NCBI GenBank assembly: GCA_025057015.1
Contig: JANWYG010000003.1
Coordinates: 62,001 to 126,000 of the forward strand
Direction of reading: 5' to 3'
Length of the DNA: 64,000 nt
DNA from: Blastocatellia bacterium
GTDB taxonomy: Bacteria > Acidobacteriota > Blastocatellia > Chloracidobacteriales > JADJPF01
Each line of letters opens with the position of its first letter. Position 1 is the first letter of the stretch. The notes below the pieces were generated by a model. The model ran no database searches. It was not told the DNA's origin and worked only from the letters and a program-made list of their open reading frames with translations. Below are positions 26,069 to 35,402 of the stretch, piece by piece. Position numbers and translations under genes: made by a program.

Positions 26069-28027
26069 TCAAGTTAGTTGTCTGTTGCACAGCAGTTCTA
26101 TTGCTTTTTCTATGCTTTCCGGGCTACCAAGAAGCACTACAGCGTCGCCGCTAGTCAGCCTATAATCGGGTTCAGGACTAATTATGGTCTCGCCTTGGTG
26201 TACGACAGCCACTATGGATGCTCCGGTGCGTTTTCTTATGTCTAGGTTGCTAATGGTTTTCATATGAGCGGCACAGCCTTCTGGTAGCTGTATGGTTTCT
26301 GTCGACGAGAGTGCAACAAGTGGTGCGATGTCGCTTTCTCTATCAGTAGTACTACGACGTAGCATTTGATAGCCTTTGCTTCTGATGGCTGACACTTCTC
26401 GCAGGATCTCGCGGTGTGCTATGCCGTAGTGTCTGAGGACGAGGCTGAAGATTTCTATACTTGTTTCAAACTCTTCCGAGACGACTTGGTTTGCACCTAT
26501 GTCTAACAGTTCTTGTATCTCGCTCATAAAGCGCGTCCGTACGATTATCTCAAGCTGTGGGTTCATTTCTCTTGCGATTGCTACTGCTCTACGTGTTGCC
26601 GCGGCATCAGAGATGGCGATGACGAAAATTCTCGCATGTTCTATGCCTATGGCATGTAGTACCTCTCGTTGCGTGCAGTCTCCATATTTTACAGGCTCGC
26701 CTTTTTGTCGTGCCGAGGCAACTTGGTCAGGATTGAAATCTATTGCTACGTGTGGAATTTTTGCGCGCCTGAGCACTAGGGAAAGGTGCTTGCCATTCAG
26801 CCCATAACCTGCGATGACGACATGGCCGGCCAGAGTTCTTCCTACTTTGCTCGTATCTTCATCGATTTTGACCGATAGTAACGATTGTAGACGGTAACCA
26901 ACAAGCGGGGCAATTTGGATAAGGAACGGAGTAATTATCATGGAAAGTATCGATAAGCCGAGAAACGTTTGATAGCCGTTTGCGTCAAGTAACCCACCTT
27001 TGAGGCCGACTTTTGCTACTATAAACGAGAATTCTCCTATCTGAGCCAGCCCTAGTCCTGAAATGAGTGCAGAACGTAAAGGGCTGCCCACAACAATAGC
27101 TGAGCCTGTTATGACAACTGTCTTTACGACTATAAGTATCGCAAGTAGAGGTGGAATTAGATCTAGTCTGTGCAGAAGCTCGCGTAAGTCAAGTAGCATA
27201 CCTACGGAGATAAAGAAGATGCTGCTTGCTACATCCCTGAATGGTAGGATGTCAGCTACTATCTGATGGCTGTACTCGGACTCAGATAAAACTAATCCGG
27301 CCAGGAATGCTCCCAAGGCGAGTGATAATCCGAACATAGAGGTTATCCAAGCAGTACCTAAACAGACCAGGATGCTAAAGCCGACGAATACCTCTCGACT
27401 TCGTAGTCGTACCACTTGTTCTAGAGCTTTCGGAACCAGTTTCTGTGCCGTAATTATCGTGACTGCTATGCCGGCAATAGCCGCAGCAAGTTTTGCAAGT
27501 AATGCGCTTAATCTATCACTGTCTGTTCCCCCAAGTATAGGCACGATTACCATTATCGGCAGCACGCATAAGTCTTGGAAAAGAAGTATTCCTAGTGATA
27601 GCTGTCCGTGGTAAGTATCAGTTTCAGCTCTAGTAGCATAGCTTTTAAGCACTATTGCCGTAGAAGATAGGGCAAGTAGCATTCCCCAAAAAGATGCCGT
27701 TTGTAATTTAAGACCAGCCTGTTTCGCGGCTAACGCCACAATGACTGTGGTCAAAACAACCTGTATAGTACCTGCACCAAAAACAAATTTCTTTATTCTG
27801 AATAAGCTCTGTAGGGAGAATTCCAGTCCTATGGTAAATAGCAGCAGCACAACGCCGATCTCAGATAAAACTTCTACGGCTTCAAGGTCGCGTATGAGGC
27901 CAAGGGCGTAAGGACCTATGAATACTCCAGTCAAAATAAAACCCACTATGACTGGTAGCCTTAGCCGTCCTGCAACATAGGCTATTAGGATGGAACTGGC
28001 AAGCAGCACTACCAGATCTCGTAGCAA
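26069..28027 (-). CDS. CPA2-family K+/H+ antiporter with RCK domains
   Basis: 652 residues. Twelve or so hydrophobic segments (1-385) form the antiporter (LRLPVIVGFILTGVFIGPYA, LLLFTIGLEFSL, FQDLCVLPIM). A cytoplasmic RCK/TrkA-N domain follows with the nucleotide motif GYGLNG (VIAGYGLNGKHLSLVL, about 398-520), then a TrkA-C domain (about 570-650). This is the KefB/KefC/YbaL layout: potassium or sodium efflux against protons, gated by a bound nucleotide. No KefF/KefG-type ancillary gene is adjacent. The TM2 gene follows by 8 bases. Confidence 0.9.
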   Translation of the reverse strand: MLRDLVVLLASSILIAYVAGRLRLPVIVGFILTGVFIGPYALGLIRDLEAVEVLSEIGVVLLLFTIGLEFSLQSLFRIKKFVFGAGTIQVVLTTVIVALAAKQAGLKLQTASFWGMLLALSSTAIVLKSYATRAETDTYHGQLSLGILLFQDLCVLPIMVIVPILGGTDSDRLSALLAKLAAAIAGIAVTIITAQKLVPKALEQVVRLRSREVFVGFSILVCLGTAWITSMFGLSLALGAFLAGLVLSESEYSHQIVADILPFRDVASSIFFISVGMLLDLRELLHRLDLIPPLLAILIVVKTVVITGSAIVVGSPLRSALISGLGLAQIGEFSFIVAKVGLKGGLLDANGYQTFLGLSILSMIITPFLIQIAPLVGYRLQSLLSVKIDEDTSKVGRTLAGHVVIAGYGLNGKHLSLVLRRAKIPHVAIDFNPDQVASARQKGEPVKYGDCTQREVLHAIGIEHARIFVIAISDAAATRRAVAIAREMNPQLEIIVRTRFMSEIQELLDIGANQVVSEEFETSIEIFSLVLRHYGIAHREILREVSAIRSKGYQMLRRSTTDRESDIAPLVALSSTETIQLPEGCAAHMKTISNLDIRKRTGASIVAVVHQGETIISPEPDYRLTSGDAVVLLGSPESIEKAIELLCNRQLT

Positions 28028-28222
28028 GGTAAACTCGCTGTGCAGAGTTTGTTCCTCCTAATCAGCTATAATTGATCAAGGTCAGAGTAGATTACGTCGA
28101 TTATATTATCGATGCTTTAGAGGCTCTAGCTTGTTTTTCCGATGAAAGAATTAACTTTGGGGTGCGCTTGTAGGCTTTTCTGCTATACTGTGGCACTCTA
28201 ATTCCTTTTCGGCAGGCTTGTT

Positions 28223-29422
28223 ATGAAAACGGTGCTTTGCTTAGCAAGTTTGATAGCAGGTAGCGAGTTTATGCGCGAGCTGCATCGGCTTGGGCATAAA
28301 GTGTATCTGTTGACGAAGGAAAAGTCGCTCAACGAAGACTGGCCGCGCGAGTGTATAGAAGAGGTATTGGCTCTGCCAAATGAAACTGAGATGGCACTCT
28401 ACGTAACTGCTGCATGCCACATTGCTGCGTCACAGAAGATAGACCTTGTTGTAGCTCTTCATGAGTTTGACGTTTTAGCTGCTGCTATGATTCGCGAACA
28501 TATGCATCTGCCGGGAATGGGGCTTTCGCAAGTGCGATTGTTTCGCGATAAGCTTTCTATGAGAATAGCGGCGAAAAATGCAGGCCTATCAGTGCCGAGC
28601 TTTAGTCCAGTGATTAACAGGGACGAGATAAAACATTTTCTTTCTTCAACAACACCTCCGTGGATGCTGAAACCTCGTCAAAGTGCAGGGGGGATAGGTA
28701 TAAAGAAGTTGACCAGCGAAGAAGCTCTCTGGCAACGGCTCGGTGAGTTGGAGCAACGCCAGTATCTGCATGAGCGGCCTTCTTACCATTTGTTGGAAAC
28801 CTATATCGAAGGTGAAGTTTACCATGTAGATACTTTGCTTCGTCGAGGCCGCATCAGGTTTGTCTCTGCTAGCAAGTATCGACGACCACCTTTCGAAATA
28901 TACGCCGGCGGTGGTATTTATAGCAGTCATACTTTGTTGCACGGCTCTGAGGAAGAGAAGGAACTGTTGGAGATGAACTCACGGCTACTTAAAGCATTCG
29001 GTCTTAAACAAGGTCCAGCACATGCAGAGTTTATAAGAGATAGAGATGGTAAATTGTACTTCTTAGAAGTAGCGGCACGCATAGGAGGTGCCCATATAGC
29101 TGAGACAATAGAGGCTGCTTACGGAGTGAATCCTTGGATAGAGTGGGCCAGAATAGAGATTGACGCAGACACTAAGCTTAAAAAGCTGCGCAACCATCAT
29201 GCAGGTGTGATCATCTCGCTTGCGCGCTACGAATGGCCTGATACTTCGAGCTTCACTGACTCAGAAATATACTACCGCGTCAAAAAGAAGAATCACATAG
29301 GCTTTGTGGTGTCTTCTCCTAGCTACGATCGCGTCATAGAGTTGTTAGAAGACTATGAAAAGAGAATCAGGGAAGATTACAACGCTGTAGCACCTCCTCT
29401 TGAGAGGCCAGAAGAACTTTAG
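28223..29422 (+). CDS. ATP-grasp enzyme
   Basis: 399 residues. ATP-grasp fold: a pre-grasp N-terminal domain (residues 1-105), then PPWMLKPRQSAGGIGIKKL (lysine and glycine-rich loop), a catalytic tail FLEVAARIGGAHI (metal-binding Glu and Asn-like position) around residues 280-300. Such enzymes join a carboxylate to an amine or thiol with ATP; they resemble biotin-carboxylase and CarB-like ligases. The acceptor cannot be deduced. It stands alone between divergent and convergent neighbours. Confidence 0.85.
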   Translation: MKTVLCLASLIAGSEFMRELHRLGHKVYLLTKEKSLNEDWPRECIEEVLALPNETEMALYVTAACHIAASQKIDLVVALHEFDVLAAAMIREHMHLPGMGLSQVRLFRDKLSMRIAAKNAGLSVPSFSPVINRDEIKHFLSSTTPPWMLKPRQSAGGIGIKKLTSEEALWQRLGELEQRQYLHERPSYHLLETYIEGEVYHVDTLLRRGRIRFVSASKYRRPPFEIYAGGGIYSSHTLLHGSEEEKELLEMNSRLLKAFGLKQGPAHAEFIRDRDGKLYFLEVAARIGGAHIAETIEAAYGVNPWIEWARIEIDADTKLKKLRNHHAGVIISLARYEWPDTSSFTDSEIYYRVKKKNHIGFVVSSPSYDRVIELLEDYEKRIREDYNAVAPPLERPEEL

Positions 29423-29432
29423 CTGTGGGCGT

Positions 29433-29822
29433 TCATTCGAGCAGCTTCCACTCCACATCTTTAAGCACGATGCGCACTTCGTGTTCTTCTCCAAGTATAC
29501 CAGCTCGTTGCTCATCATTTGGAGTGAGATTGTCGATGACCGGACCGTAATCTTTAAATGTAACCGTACCAGTAACTCTAACCTTTTTGCCTTTTTTTTC
29601 GCCCAAGTAATATCCCTCAGGCCAGCTTTCTAGCCCGTCTATCCACACTAGTTCTTCGCCGTTATAAACAGCTGCCCCTAGCTTCGAATTTACTGCTAAA
29701 CCTTCAAGTTCAACTCGCTTGCAGACATATTCTGACCAAACTTCTGGCCACTTATCTAACTTGTACGTTTGTTGTGTCATGATGACTGCCGTAAATAAAG
29801 AAATAAGACCTATGGTGAGCAT
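29433..29822 (-). CDS. Small hypothetical protein with N-terminal hydrophobic segment
   Basis: About 129 residues if it starts at the ATG at 29822 (MLTIGLISLFTAVIM as a short hydrophobic start); an in-frame ATG at 29780 gives a shorter cytoplasmic form and a longer frame opens at 29918. The core (VCKRVELEGLAVNSKLGAAV, then WIDGLESWPEGY and KKVRVTGTVTF) is strand-rich and looks OB-fold-like. I have seen this type annotated only as hypothetical. Confidence 0.6.
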   Translation of the reverse strand: MLTIGLISLFTAVIMTQQTYKLDKWPEVWSEYVCKRVELEGLAVNSKLGAAVYNGEELVWIDGLESWPEGYYLGEKKGKKVRVTGTVTFKDYGPVIDNLTPNDEQRAGILGEEHEVRIVLKDVEWKLLE

Positions 29823-30052
29823 GTGTACCCCGTGTCGTTTGTGGTGATGAGTATAGCACCTTATTAGCGGTATTGGTAAATACTCGTTTTGCACGTACTG
29901 CCTTTCGTTTATCGCCAATAATCCTTGTTGTAGGTAGTGCCTGAGTGCGAACTTATTGAGTTTCTCAGATAAAGCAGGTAAACTAATTGCTCTTGGTTTT
30001 TTGAGCGGCTTGACTGTTACGGTAGGCAGGAAGTTTTTTTAAGGAGTGAAGT

Positions 30053-33000
30053 ATGCCGTTCTCTAAACCAAGTAAGTATATTATCTTACTTACTATCTTC
30101 TTACTAAACTCAACTGGGATTTCATTAACCTTTACTCAACGGGATAGTATATTACCTTTAGCTGCTCCTTGTCCGACCGTGAGGTTTAGGGCTTCTAGAT
30201 CTTTTGCCGTGGGAGACGGACCTACGCCGGTTGTCGTTGGTGACTTTAACGAAGATGGGCGAGAAGACCTGGCGGTCGGCAATTTTGATGCAAGTACTTT
30301 GTCTGTACTACTTGGTAACGGTAGTGGAGGCTTTTCTACGGTAGCAACCATTTCAGTGGGCGCCTATCCTCACGGACTAGCTATAGGGGATTTTAATGAA
30401 GACGGAAATCAAGATCTGGTCACGGCAAACTACGGATCAAATAATGTCTCTGTCCTTTTAGGAAACGGAACTGGAGGCTTTTCTTCTCCTACTAACTTTG
30501 CATCAGCCAGTGTACCACTAGGAGTAGTCGTAGGGGATTTCAACGAGGATGATAATCAAGACCTAGCCGTAGTTAATCTAGGATCAGGGAATGTAGCTCT
30601 TTTGTTTGGAAACGGTGCAGGAAGTTTTTCCGCACCAACGTTCCTCACTGTAGGCAGCTTGCCGCGAGGTATAGCCTTAGCTGACTTTAATAATGACGCT
30701 AATCAAGATCTCATAGTTGCTAATGCAGGTAGCAACAATGTCTCAGTCTTGCTTGGTAATGGCAATGGTACCTTTTTAGCAGCAGTTAATTTCTCGGTTG
30801 GTGCTTTTCCTCTTGCCGTGCAAGTTGGTGATTTCAATGGTGATGGTAGGCAAGACTTTGCTGCTGCCAACTATTTCGGTAACAGTGTTTCCGTTAGGTT
30901 AGGAAATGGACTAGGTGGCTTCGGAGCTGTTGCTAATTTTATAGTAGGAACCTATCCGTATGCTTTGGTGGTAAGTGATGTTAATTCAGACAATAGGCAG
31001 GATCTAGCGGTAGCGAACTATCTGTCACACAATGTTTCTGTATTGCTGGGTAATGGCCTTGGAGGATTTGCGCCTGCTGCTAATTTTGCTACTGGAGTTC
31101 GTCCTGATGGAATAGCAGCCGGTGATTTTAATTCAGACGGGAACAAAGATCTTGCTACTGCAAATTATTATTCAGATTCAGTCTCTATTCTGTTGGGAGA
31201 TGGACTAGGTAGTTTCATAGCTGGGACGAATATAGGCAGTGGAGGTAGCAGGCCGAGAGCTGTAGCTGCTGCGGACTTTGATCTGGATGGAGATCAAGAT
31301 TTTGTACTAGCAAATGAAGTTTCTGACAATGTGTCAGTAGTGCTGGGTAATGGCGTTGGTAGCTTTGGAGCAGCAACTAACTTTAGCACTGGCGGTAGTA
31401 GACCTTACTCAGTAACTACCGGAGATTTTAACGGTGATAACGTGCCGGATATAGCTGTAACAAATTACAATTCGAATAATATATCTGTCTTTTTAGGAAA
31501 TGGAGTCGGAGGTTTTTCTTCTCCCACTACCTTTGTGGTGGGCACCAATCCTGTTGCGGTTGCTGCTGGTGACTTCAACGGTGATGGCCGACAAGACTTG
31601 GCTGTTGCTAACTTTTCTTCCAGTAACTTTTCTATACTGCTAGGAAACGGAACTGGCGGTTTTTCTTCTGCTACTAACTTTGCGGTTGGTACTGGGCCTC
31701 ACTCTATAGTGATCGGAGACTTCAATAACGATGGGCGCCAAGATGTGGCTACTGCAAATACTACTTCTAACGATGTGTCTATAAGATTGGGTAATGGTGC
31801 TGGTGGTTTTGGTTCGGCTACAAGTATCTCGGTTGGTGCTGGTACCTTGCCTAGATCAATAGCCATAGGTGATTTTAATGCCGACGGTAACCATGACTTA
31901 GCAGTGGCGAATTCAAACACAAATAACGTGTCGATTTTGTTAGGTAATGGATTGGGTGGTTTTACAGTATCCAGCTTTGCTATGGGGTTACTGCCATGGT
32001 CTGTGGTCGTCGCCGATTTTAATTCCGACGGCAGACACGATGTTGCTACTGCAGATATTGTTTCTGGTAGTGTTTCTGTAAGAGTTGGTAATGGTCTTGG
32101 TGGTTTTGGTGCGATGGTTAGTTTTGATGCCGGAGAGCCTTATGGACTAGCGGCCGCAGATTTTAATTCTGATGGGCGAGTTGATCTGATAGCTACTAAC
32201 TACCAAACTGATAACAGTGTATACCTAGAAAATCTGACGAACTGTTGCCCCGCAATACAAGTCTTTCCAGTAAGTAACGTGTTGCCTGCTGCCTCTATAG
32301 GTGCAGCGTATACACAAACTTTTTCTGCCAGCGGAGGAGTTGCTCCGATAACTTGGTCCAGACTAGGTCCTCTTCCGCCAGGTCTTAGTCTGAGCTCCAC
32401 AGGTGTTCTCTCCGGTACGCCTACATTGGCCGGTACATACAACATTACAGTAGTCGCTAGAGATGCCGATGGCTGTGCTATGGTGAGAACTTACCGTCTA
32501 TTTGTGGCAAACTGCCCACCAATAACTATTAATCCAGCTGCGTTGCCAAATGGTACTGTGGCTCTGTCTTACAGCCAGACAATTACCGCTAGCGGTGGAA
32601 CTGCTCCTTACAGTTTCGTTGTGACGTCGGGTTCTTTGCCTCCAGGGCTTACACTAAGCACGGCAGGACTACTTTCTGGTACTCCTTCTGCAATAGGTAG
32701 CTACAATTTCACTGTCAGAGCTACTGATGCAAACTCTTGTTCTGGCTTGCGGAGCTATACTCTGACGATACAGTGTCCCACAATAAACCTTCTGCCAAAT
32801 ACTTTGCCCTCGGGTACTGTAGGAACTTCCTACAGCCAATCCTTTACTGCAAGCGGTAGTACCGGGCCTTACACGTATAGCGTAAGTGCAGGAACACTAC
32901 CACCAGGATTGAGTCTGTCTGCGGCCGGGCTACTGTCTGGTATACCGACTGCTGCCGGTAGTTATGCGTTCACCGTCAGAGCTACTGACATTTACGGTTG

Positions 33001-34195
33001 TTCGGGCACTCGGAGCTATACTGTGACTATGGTTTGTCCTACTATAACAATAACTCCTACAACCTTGCCACCCTTTACTGTAAGTCTAGCTTATAGCCAA
33101 ACGCTTACAGCAAGCGGTGGTACTGCGCCTTACAGCTTTGTGAGATCAAGCGGAACTCTGCCTCCGGGAATTACTCTATCAACTAGCGGAGTGCTCTCTG
33201 GTACTGCTACGGCTGGTGGTAATTATACATTTACCGTTACTGCTACCGACGCTTATGGTTGCTCAGGGAGTATTACACTCGTGCTTAGAAGTAGCTTGGA
33301 ACACCTAGCAATCTACGTGGCAGATACTGACAACCATAGGATACAGCGGAGTACCGATGATGGGGCTACTTGGCAAGTGGTGGCAGGAGGATTAGGTGTT
33401 ACTGCTGGCAAGTTTAACAAACCTCAAGCAATAGCTACAGATAGTGCAGGCAACATCATCTTTGTAGCAGATACTCACAATTACCGCGTGCAGCGCAGTA
33501 CGGATGGAGGCAACAGCTGGGAGATAATCTCTGCCGGAGTAGGTGTTTGTAGTGGCTGCTTTAACCAGCCGCAGGGAATAGCTTATGATGAAAGAACCGG
33601 GGTTTTGTATGTAACGGACACAGCTAATAACCGTGTTCAAAAGCTTGAAAACGCCAGTACAGTACCAGCTTCTGTGGCAGCGGCCAGCTGGACGGTAATT
33701 GCCGGTGGGTTCGGTGTGGCTATAGGTCATTTCCGCCAGCCTACAGGAATCGCTCTGGATATGCAGGGCAATCTTTATGTGGCAGATACGAACAACAATA
33801 GGATACAAAAATACGATGTTTCAACTAACAGCTGGAGTCTGTTCGAGAATACGTCATTTGGCGTTGCTCCGGGTAAGGTTAACCTTCCAAAAGGCATCTT
33901 CGTGGACTCGCAAGGGAGAGTGTGGATAGCTGACACGGCTAATCACAGGATACAGTGTTTCGATCCATCGAAGCCTGATCCAAATAAATGGTCAACGTTC
34001 ATGGCTTTTGGAGGAGCCCCTGGTAGACTGCATTCTCCAGAAGGTATTACCGCTTCAGGCAGAGGGGAACTGTTTGTGGCCGATACTCTAAACCATAGAA
34101 TACAGAAGATGCCTATTTCAGGAGGCCCGGCTGTCGTAGTTGGAGGACAGGGCAAGACTGAAGGTAAGTTCTGGCTCCCTGGAGGTATAAGGTAA
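30053..34195 (+). CDS. Giant VCBS/FG-GAP, Ig-like and NHL repeat surface protein
   Basis: 1380 residues. A hydrophobic signal segment (residues about 8-25) is followed by 14 VCBS-type repeats with calcium loops of the form GDFNxDGxxDL (about residues 50-725). Next are four He_PIG-type Ig-like repeats (each containing LPPGLSLS and LSGTP, about 735-1080). The C-terminus holds six NHL-type repeats (VADTDNHRIQ, VADTNNNRIQ, IADTANHRIQ and others). Predicted to be exported. VCBS and NHL propellers usually bind protein or carbohydrate ligands, but the ligand here is unknown. AAGGAG precedes the ATG; a strong hairpin follows the stop. Confidence 0.87.
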   Translation: MPFSKPSKYIILLTIFLLNSTGISLTFTQRDSILPLAAPCPTVRFRASRSFAVGDGPTPVVVGDFNEDGREDLAVGNFDASTLSVLLGNGSGGFSTVATISVGAYPHGLAIGDFNEDGNQDLVTANYGSNNVSVLLGNGTGGFSSPTNFASASVPLGVVVGDFNEDDNQDLAVVNLGSGNVALLFGNGAGSFSAPTFLTVGSLPRGIALADFNNDANQDLIVANAGSNNVSVLLGNGNGTFLAAVNFSVGAFPLAVQVGDFNGDGRQDFAAANYFGNSVSVRLGNGLGGFGAVANFIVGTYPYALVVSDVNSDNRQDLAVANYLSHNVSVLLGNGLGGFAPAANFATGVRPDGIAAGDFNSDGNKDLATANYYSDSVSILLGDGLGSFIAGTNIGSGGSRPRAVAAADFDLDGDQDFVLANEVSDNVSVVLGNGVGSFGAATNFSTGGSRPYSVTTGDFNGDNVPDIAVTNYNSNNISVFLGNGVGGFSSPTTFVVGTNPVAVAAGDFNGDGRQDLAVANFSSSNFSILLGNGTGGFSSATNFAVGTGPHSIVIGDFNNDGRQDVATANTTSNDVSIRLGNGAGGFGSATSISVGAGTLPRSIAIGDFNADGNHDLAVANSNTNNVSILLGNGLGGFTVSSFAMGLLPWSVVVADFNSDGRHDVATADIVSGSVSVRVGNGLGGFGAMVSFDAGEPYGLAAADFNSDGRVDLIATNYQTDNSVYLENLTNCCPAIQVFPVSNVLPAASIGAAYTQTFSASGGVAPITWSRLGPLPPGLSLSSTGVLSGTPTLAGTYNITVVARDADGCAMVRTYRLFVANCPPITINPAALPNGTVALSYSQTITASGGTAPYSFVVTSGSLPPGLTLSTAGLLSGTPSAIGSYNFTVRATDANSCSGLRSYTLTIQCPTINLLPNTLPSGTVGTSYSQSFTASGSTGPYTYSVSAGTLPPGLSLSAAGLLSGIPTAAGSYAFTVRATDIYGCSGTRSYTVTMVCPTITITPTTLPPFTVSLAYSQTLTASGGTAPYSFVRSSGTLPPGITLSTSGVLSGTATAGGNYTFTVTATDAYGCSGSITLVLRSSLEHLAIYVADTDNHRIQRSTDDGATWQVVAGGLGVTAGKFNKPQAIATDSAGNIIFVADTHNYRVQRSTDGGNSWEIISAGVGVCSGCFNQPQGIAYDERTGVLYVTDTANNRVQKLENASTVPASVAAASWTVIAGGFGVAIGHFRQPTGIALDMQGNLYVADTNNNRIQKYDVSTNSWSLFENTSFGVAPGKVNLPKGIFVDSQGRVWIADTANHRIQCFDPSKPDPNKWSTFMAFGGAPGRLHSPEGITASGRGELFVADTLNHRIQKMPISGGPAVVVGGQGKTEGKFWLPGGIR

Positions 34196-34200
34196 CTTTT

Positions 34201-34220
34201 TGGGCCTGGAAACAGGCCCA
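34201..34220 (+). terminator. Hairpin terminator after the VCBS/NHL gene
   Basis: TGGGCCTG (34201-34208) pairs with CAGGCCCA (34213-34220) around the GNRA-type loop GAAA. A T-containing stretch follows (CTTACTATTTTC). It starts 5 bases after the stop codon. Confidence 0.75.
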
Positions 34221-34284
34221 GCCTTACTATTTTCGTGTAGTTATGGTAAGCTAGCCAAAAATTTTTCTGGATAGGGGCAATCAC

Positions 34285-34800
34285 ATGAAAAGTCTAGCCT
34301 TTATAAGCATTCTCCTAGTTGCTACGGCTGCTTATGGCCAAAAGAAGCGATTGTCAAACGAAGACTTTTATGTCCCATCGAAAAACGTGACTTCTACAGA
34401 AAAGCCTACATCTTTCGGTTGGCTTACTGGCGCATCAGGCTTTCGAGAGGTTGTCAACCACCACAAGCAGCTTAGCTTGCCGATGATAGTCTATTTCTAT
34501 ACTGATTGGTGTGGATATTGCAAAGCTCTGGACGGTAGGCTGCTCAATTCTGAGCAGGTGGAGAGCTTTCTCAAAGCTATTCCAAGGGTCAGGATTAATC
34601 CTGAGTCAGGTAAGGATGAAAACGAGCTAGCGAGAGGATTTTCTATTACAGGCTATCCGTCATTCTTCGTCATCTCTGCTAGTGGACACAAGGAGCGTAT
34701 AAATCCCTTCCGGCGCACCGCCTCAGGCGTCACAACTACTATGACTCCTGAAGAGTTCATAGATGCAGTAAAAACAGTAGCATACAAGTCAACGCCGTAG
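34285..34800 (+). CDS. Exported thioredoxin-fold protein
   Basis: 171 residues. Signal peptide (MKSLAFISILLVATAAYGQ), then a thioredoxin domain with active-site CGYC (in FYTDWCGYCKALD, about residue 75) and the cis-proline region GYPSFFV. Resembles the DUF255/thioredoxin-like proteins that reduce or isomerise disulfides in the periplasm. It lies between the terminator of the VCBS gene and the CRISPR array; not part of the cas operon. Confidence 0.87.
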   Translation: MKSLAFISILLVATAAYGQKKRLSNEDFYVPSKNVTSTEKPTSFGWLTGASGFREVVNHHKQLSLPMIVYFYTDWCGYCKALDGRLLNSEQVESFLKAIPRVRINPESGKDENELARGFSITGYPSFFVISASGHKERINPFRRTASGVTTTMTPEEFIDAVKTVAYKSTP

Positions 34801-34855
34801 GTTTAGCCCTCGCTGCCTTACAGCATTACTGGAATCTGCGCTCGTCCTAGCGTCA

Positions 34856-35006
34856 ATTCAACCCAAACCACGCGTGGGGACAATCTTTCATGCATCATTT
34901 TCGTTCTCCTTTGGTGCGGTTCACCCCCACGCGCGTGGGGACAATACGTCACAGGCGTAAGTGCTTTGGGCTCAATGCGGTTCACCCCCACGCGCGTGGG
35001 GACAAT
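34856..35006 (-). CRISPR. Type I-E CRISPR array with three repeats and two spacers
   Basis: Two identical 29-base repeats (34917-34945, 34978-35006) and one degenerate repeat (34856-34884), separated by two 32-base spacers (34885-34916 and 34946-34977). In the minus-strand sense the repeat runs ATTGTCCCC...GTGAACCG, the usual I-E polarity, so the array is transcribed leftwards from a leader on the right. The divergent repeat then sits at the distal (oldest) end, where degeneration is normal: its last 14 bases match, the first half does not. Repeat and spacer lengths are those expected for I-E. Confidence 0.92.
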
Positions 35007-35102
35007 ACTGGAAAATAAAAGACTTACGGCTCGGATCCTTGTTTATGTATGGATCCTGCCTGGTGTTTCAGCTACCAGCTTTGTTTATTTGAGGCTTTTG
35101 AG
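35007..35102 (-). promoter_or_regulatory. CRISPR leader
   Basis: About 96 bases between the cas2 stop and the first repeat, AT-rich next to the repeat (TTTTATTTTCCAGT on the minus strand). In I-E systems the leader carries the array promoter and the integration signals. No clear promoter hexamers or IHF site were verified. Confidence 0.6.
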
Positions 35103-35402
35103 TTAGCTAAGCTTATGCTCATCACTGGCAGACCTAACGCGGATCAGCTGTAGTCCGTCAAAGTTTACCACTTCTCTAGAGGTATCTCCAAACATTTCTA
35201 TGGAAAAACCTTGTTCGCTAGCTGCCTTGCAGATCAGAATAGCTCCGCCGTCCTTGACTTTTGTTTTAATCATCTTCCACAGGGTGTCTTGGACAAGGGC
35301 GGAGAGGTTACCGACGAAAACGCCAGTTTTAACTTCTAGCATCCATCTAGTTAGCTCTCCTCGGACGCTAGCTGGCACTTTTTCAAGTATTATGACTAAC
35401 AT
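35103..35402 (-). CDS. cas2: Type I-E Cas2
   Basis: 99 residues. Matches the I-E Cas2 (CT1978 type): MLVIILEKVPASVRGELTRW, GVFVGNLSALVQDTLWK and a C-terminal tail. Works with Cas1 as the spacer integrase, where Cas2 is the central dimer. It overlaps the cas1 end by 7 bases and is the last gene before the leader. Confidence 0.95.
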   Translation of the reverse strand: MLVIILEKVPASVRGELTRWMLEVKTGVFVGNLSALVQDTLWKMIKTKVKDGGAILICKAASEQGFSIEMFGDTSREVVNFDGLQLIRVRSASDEHKLS

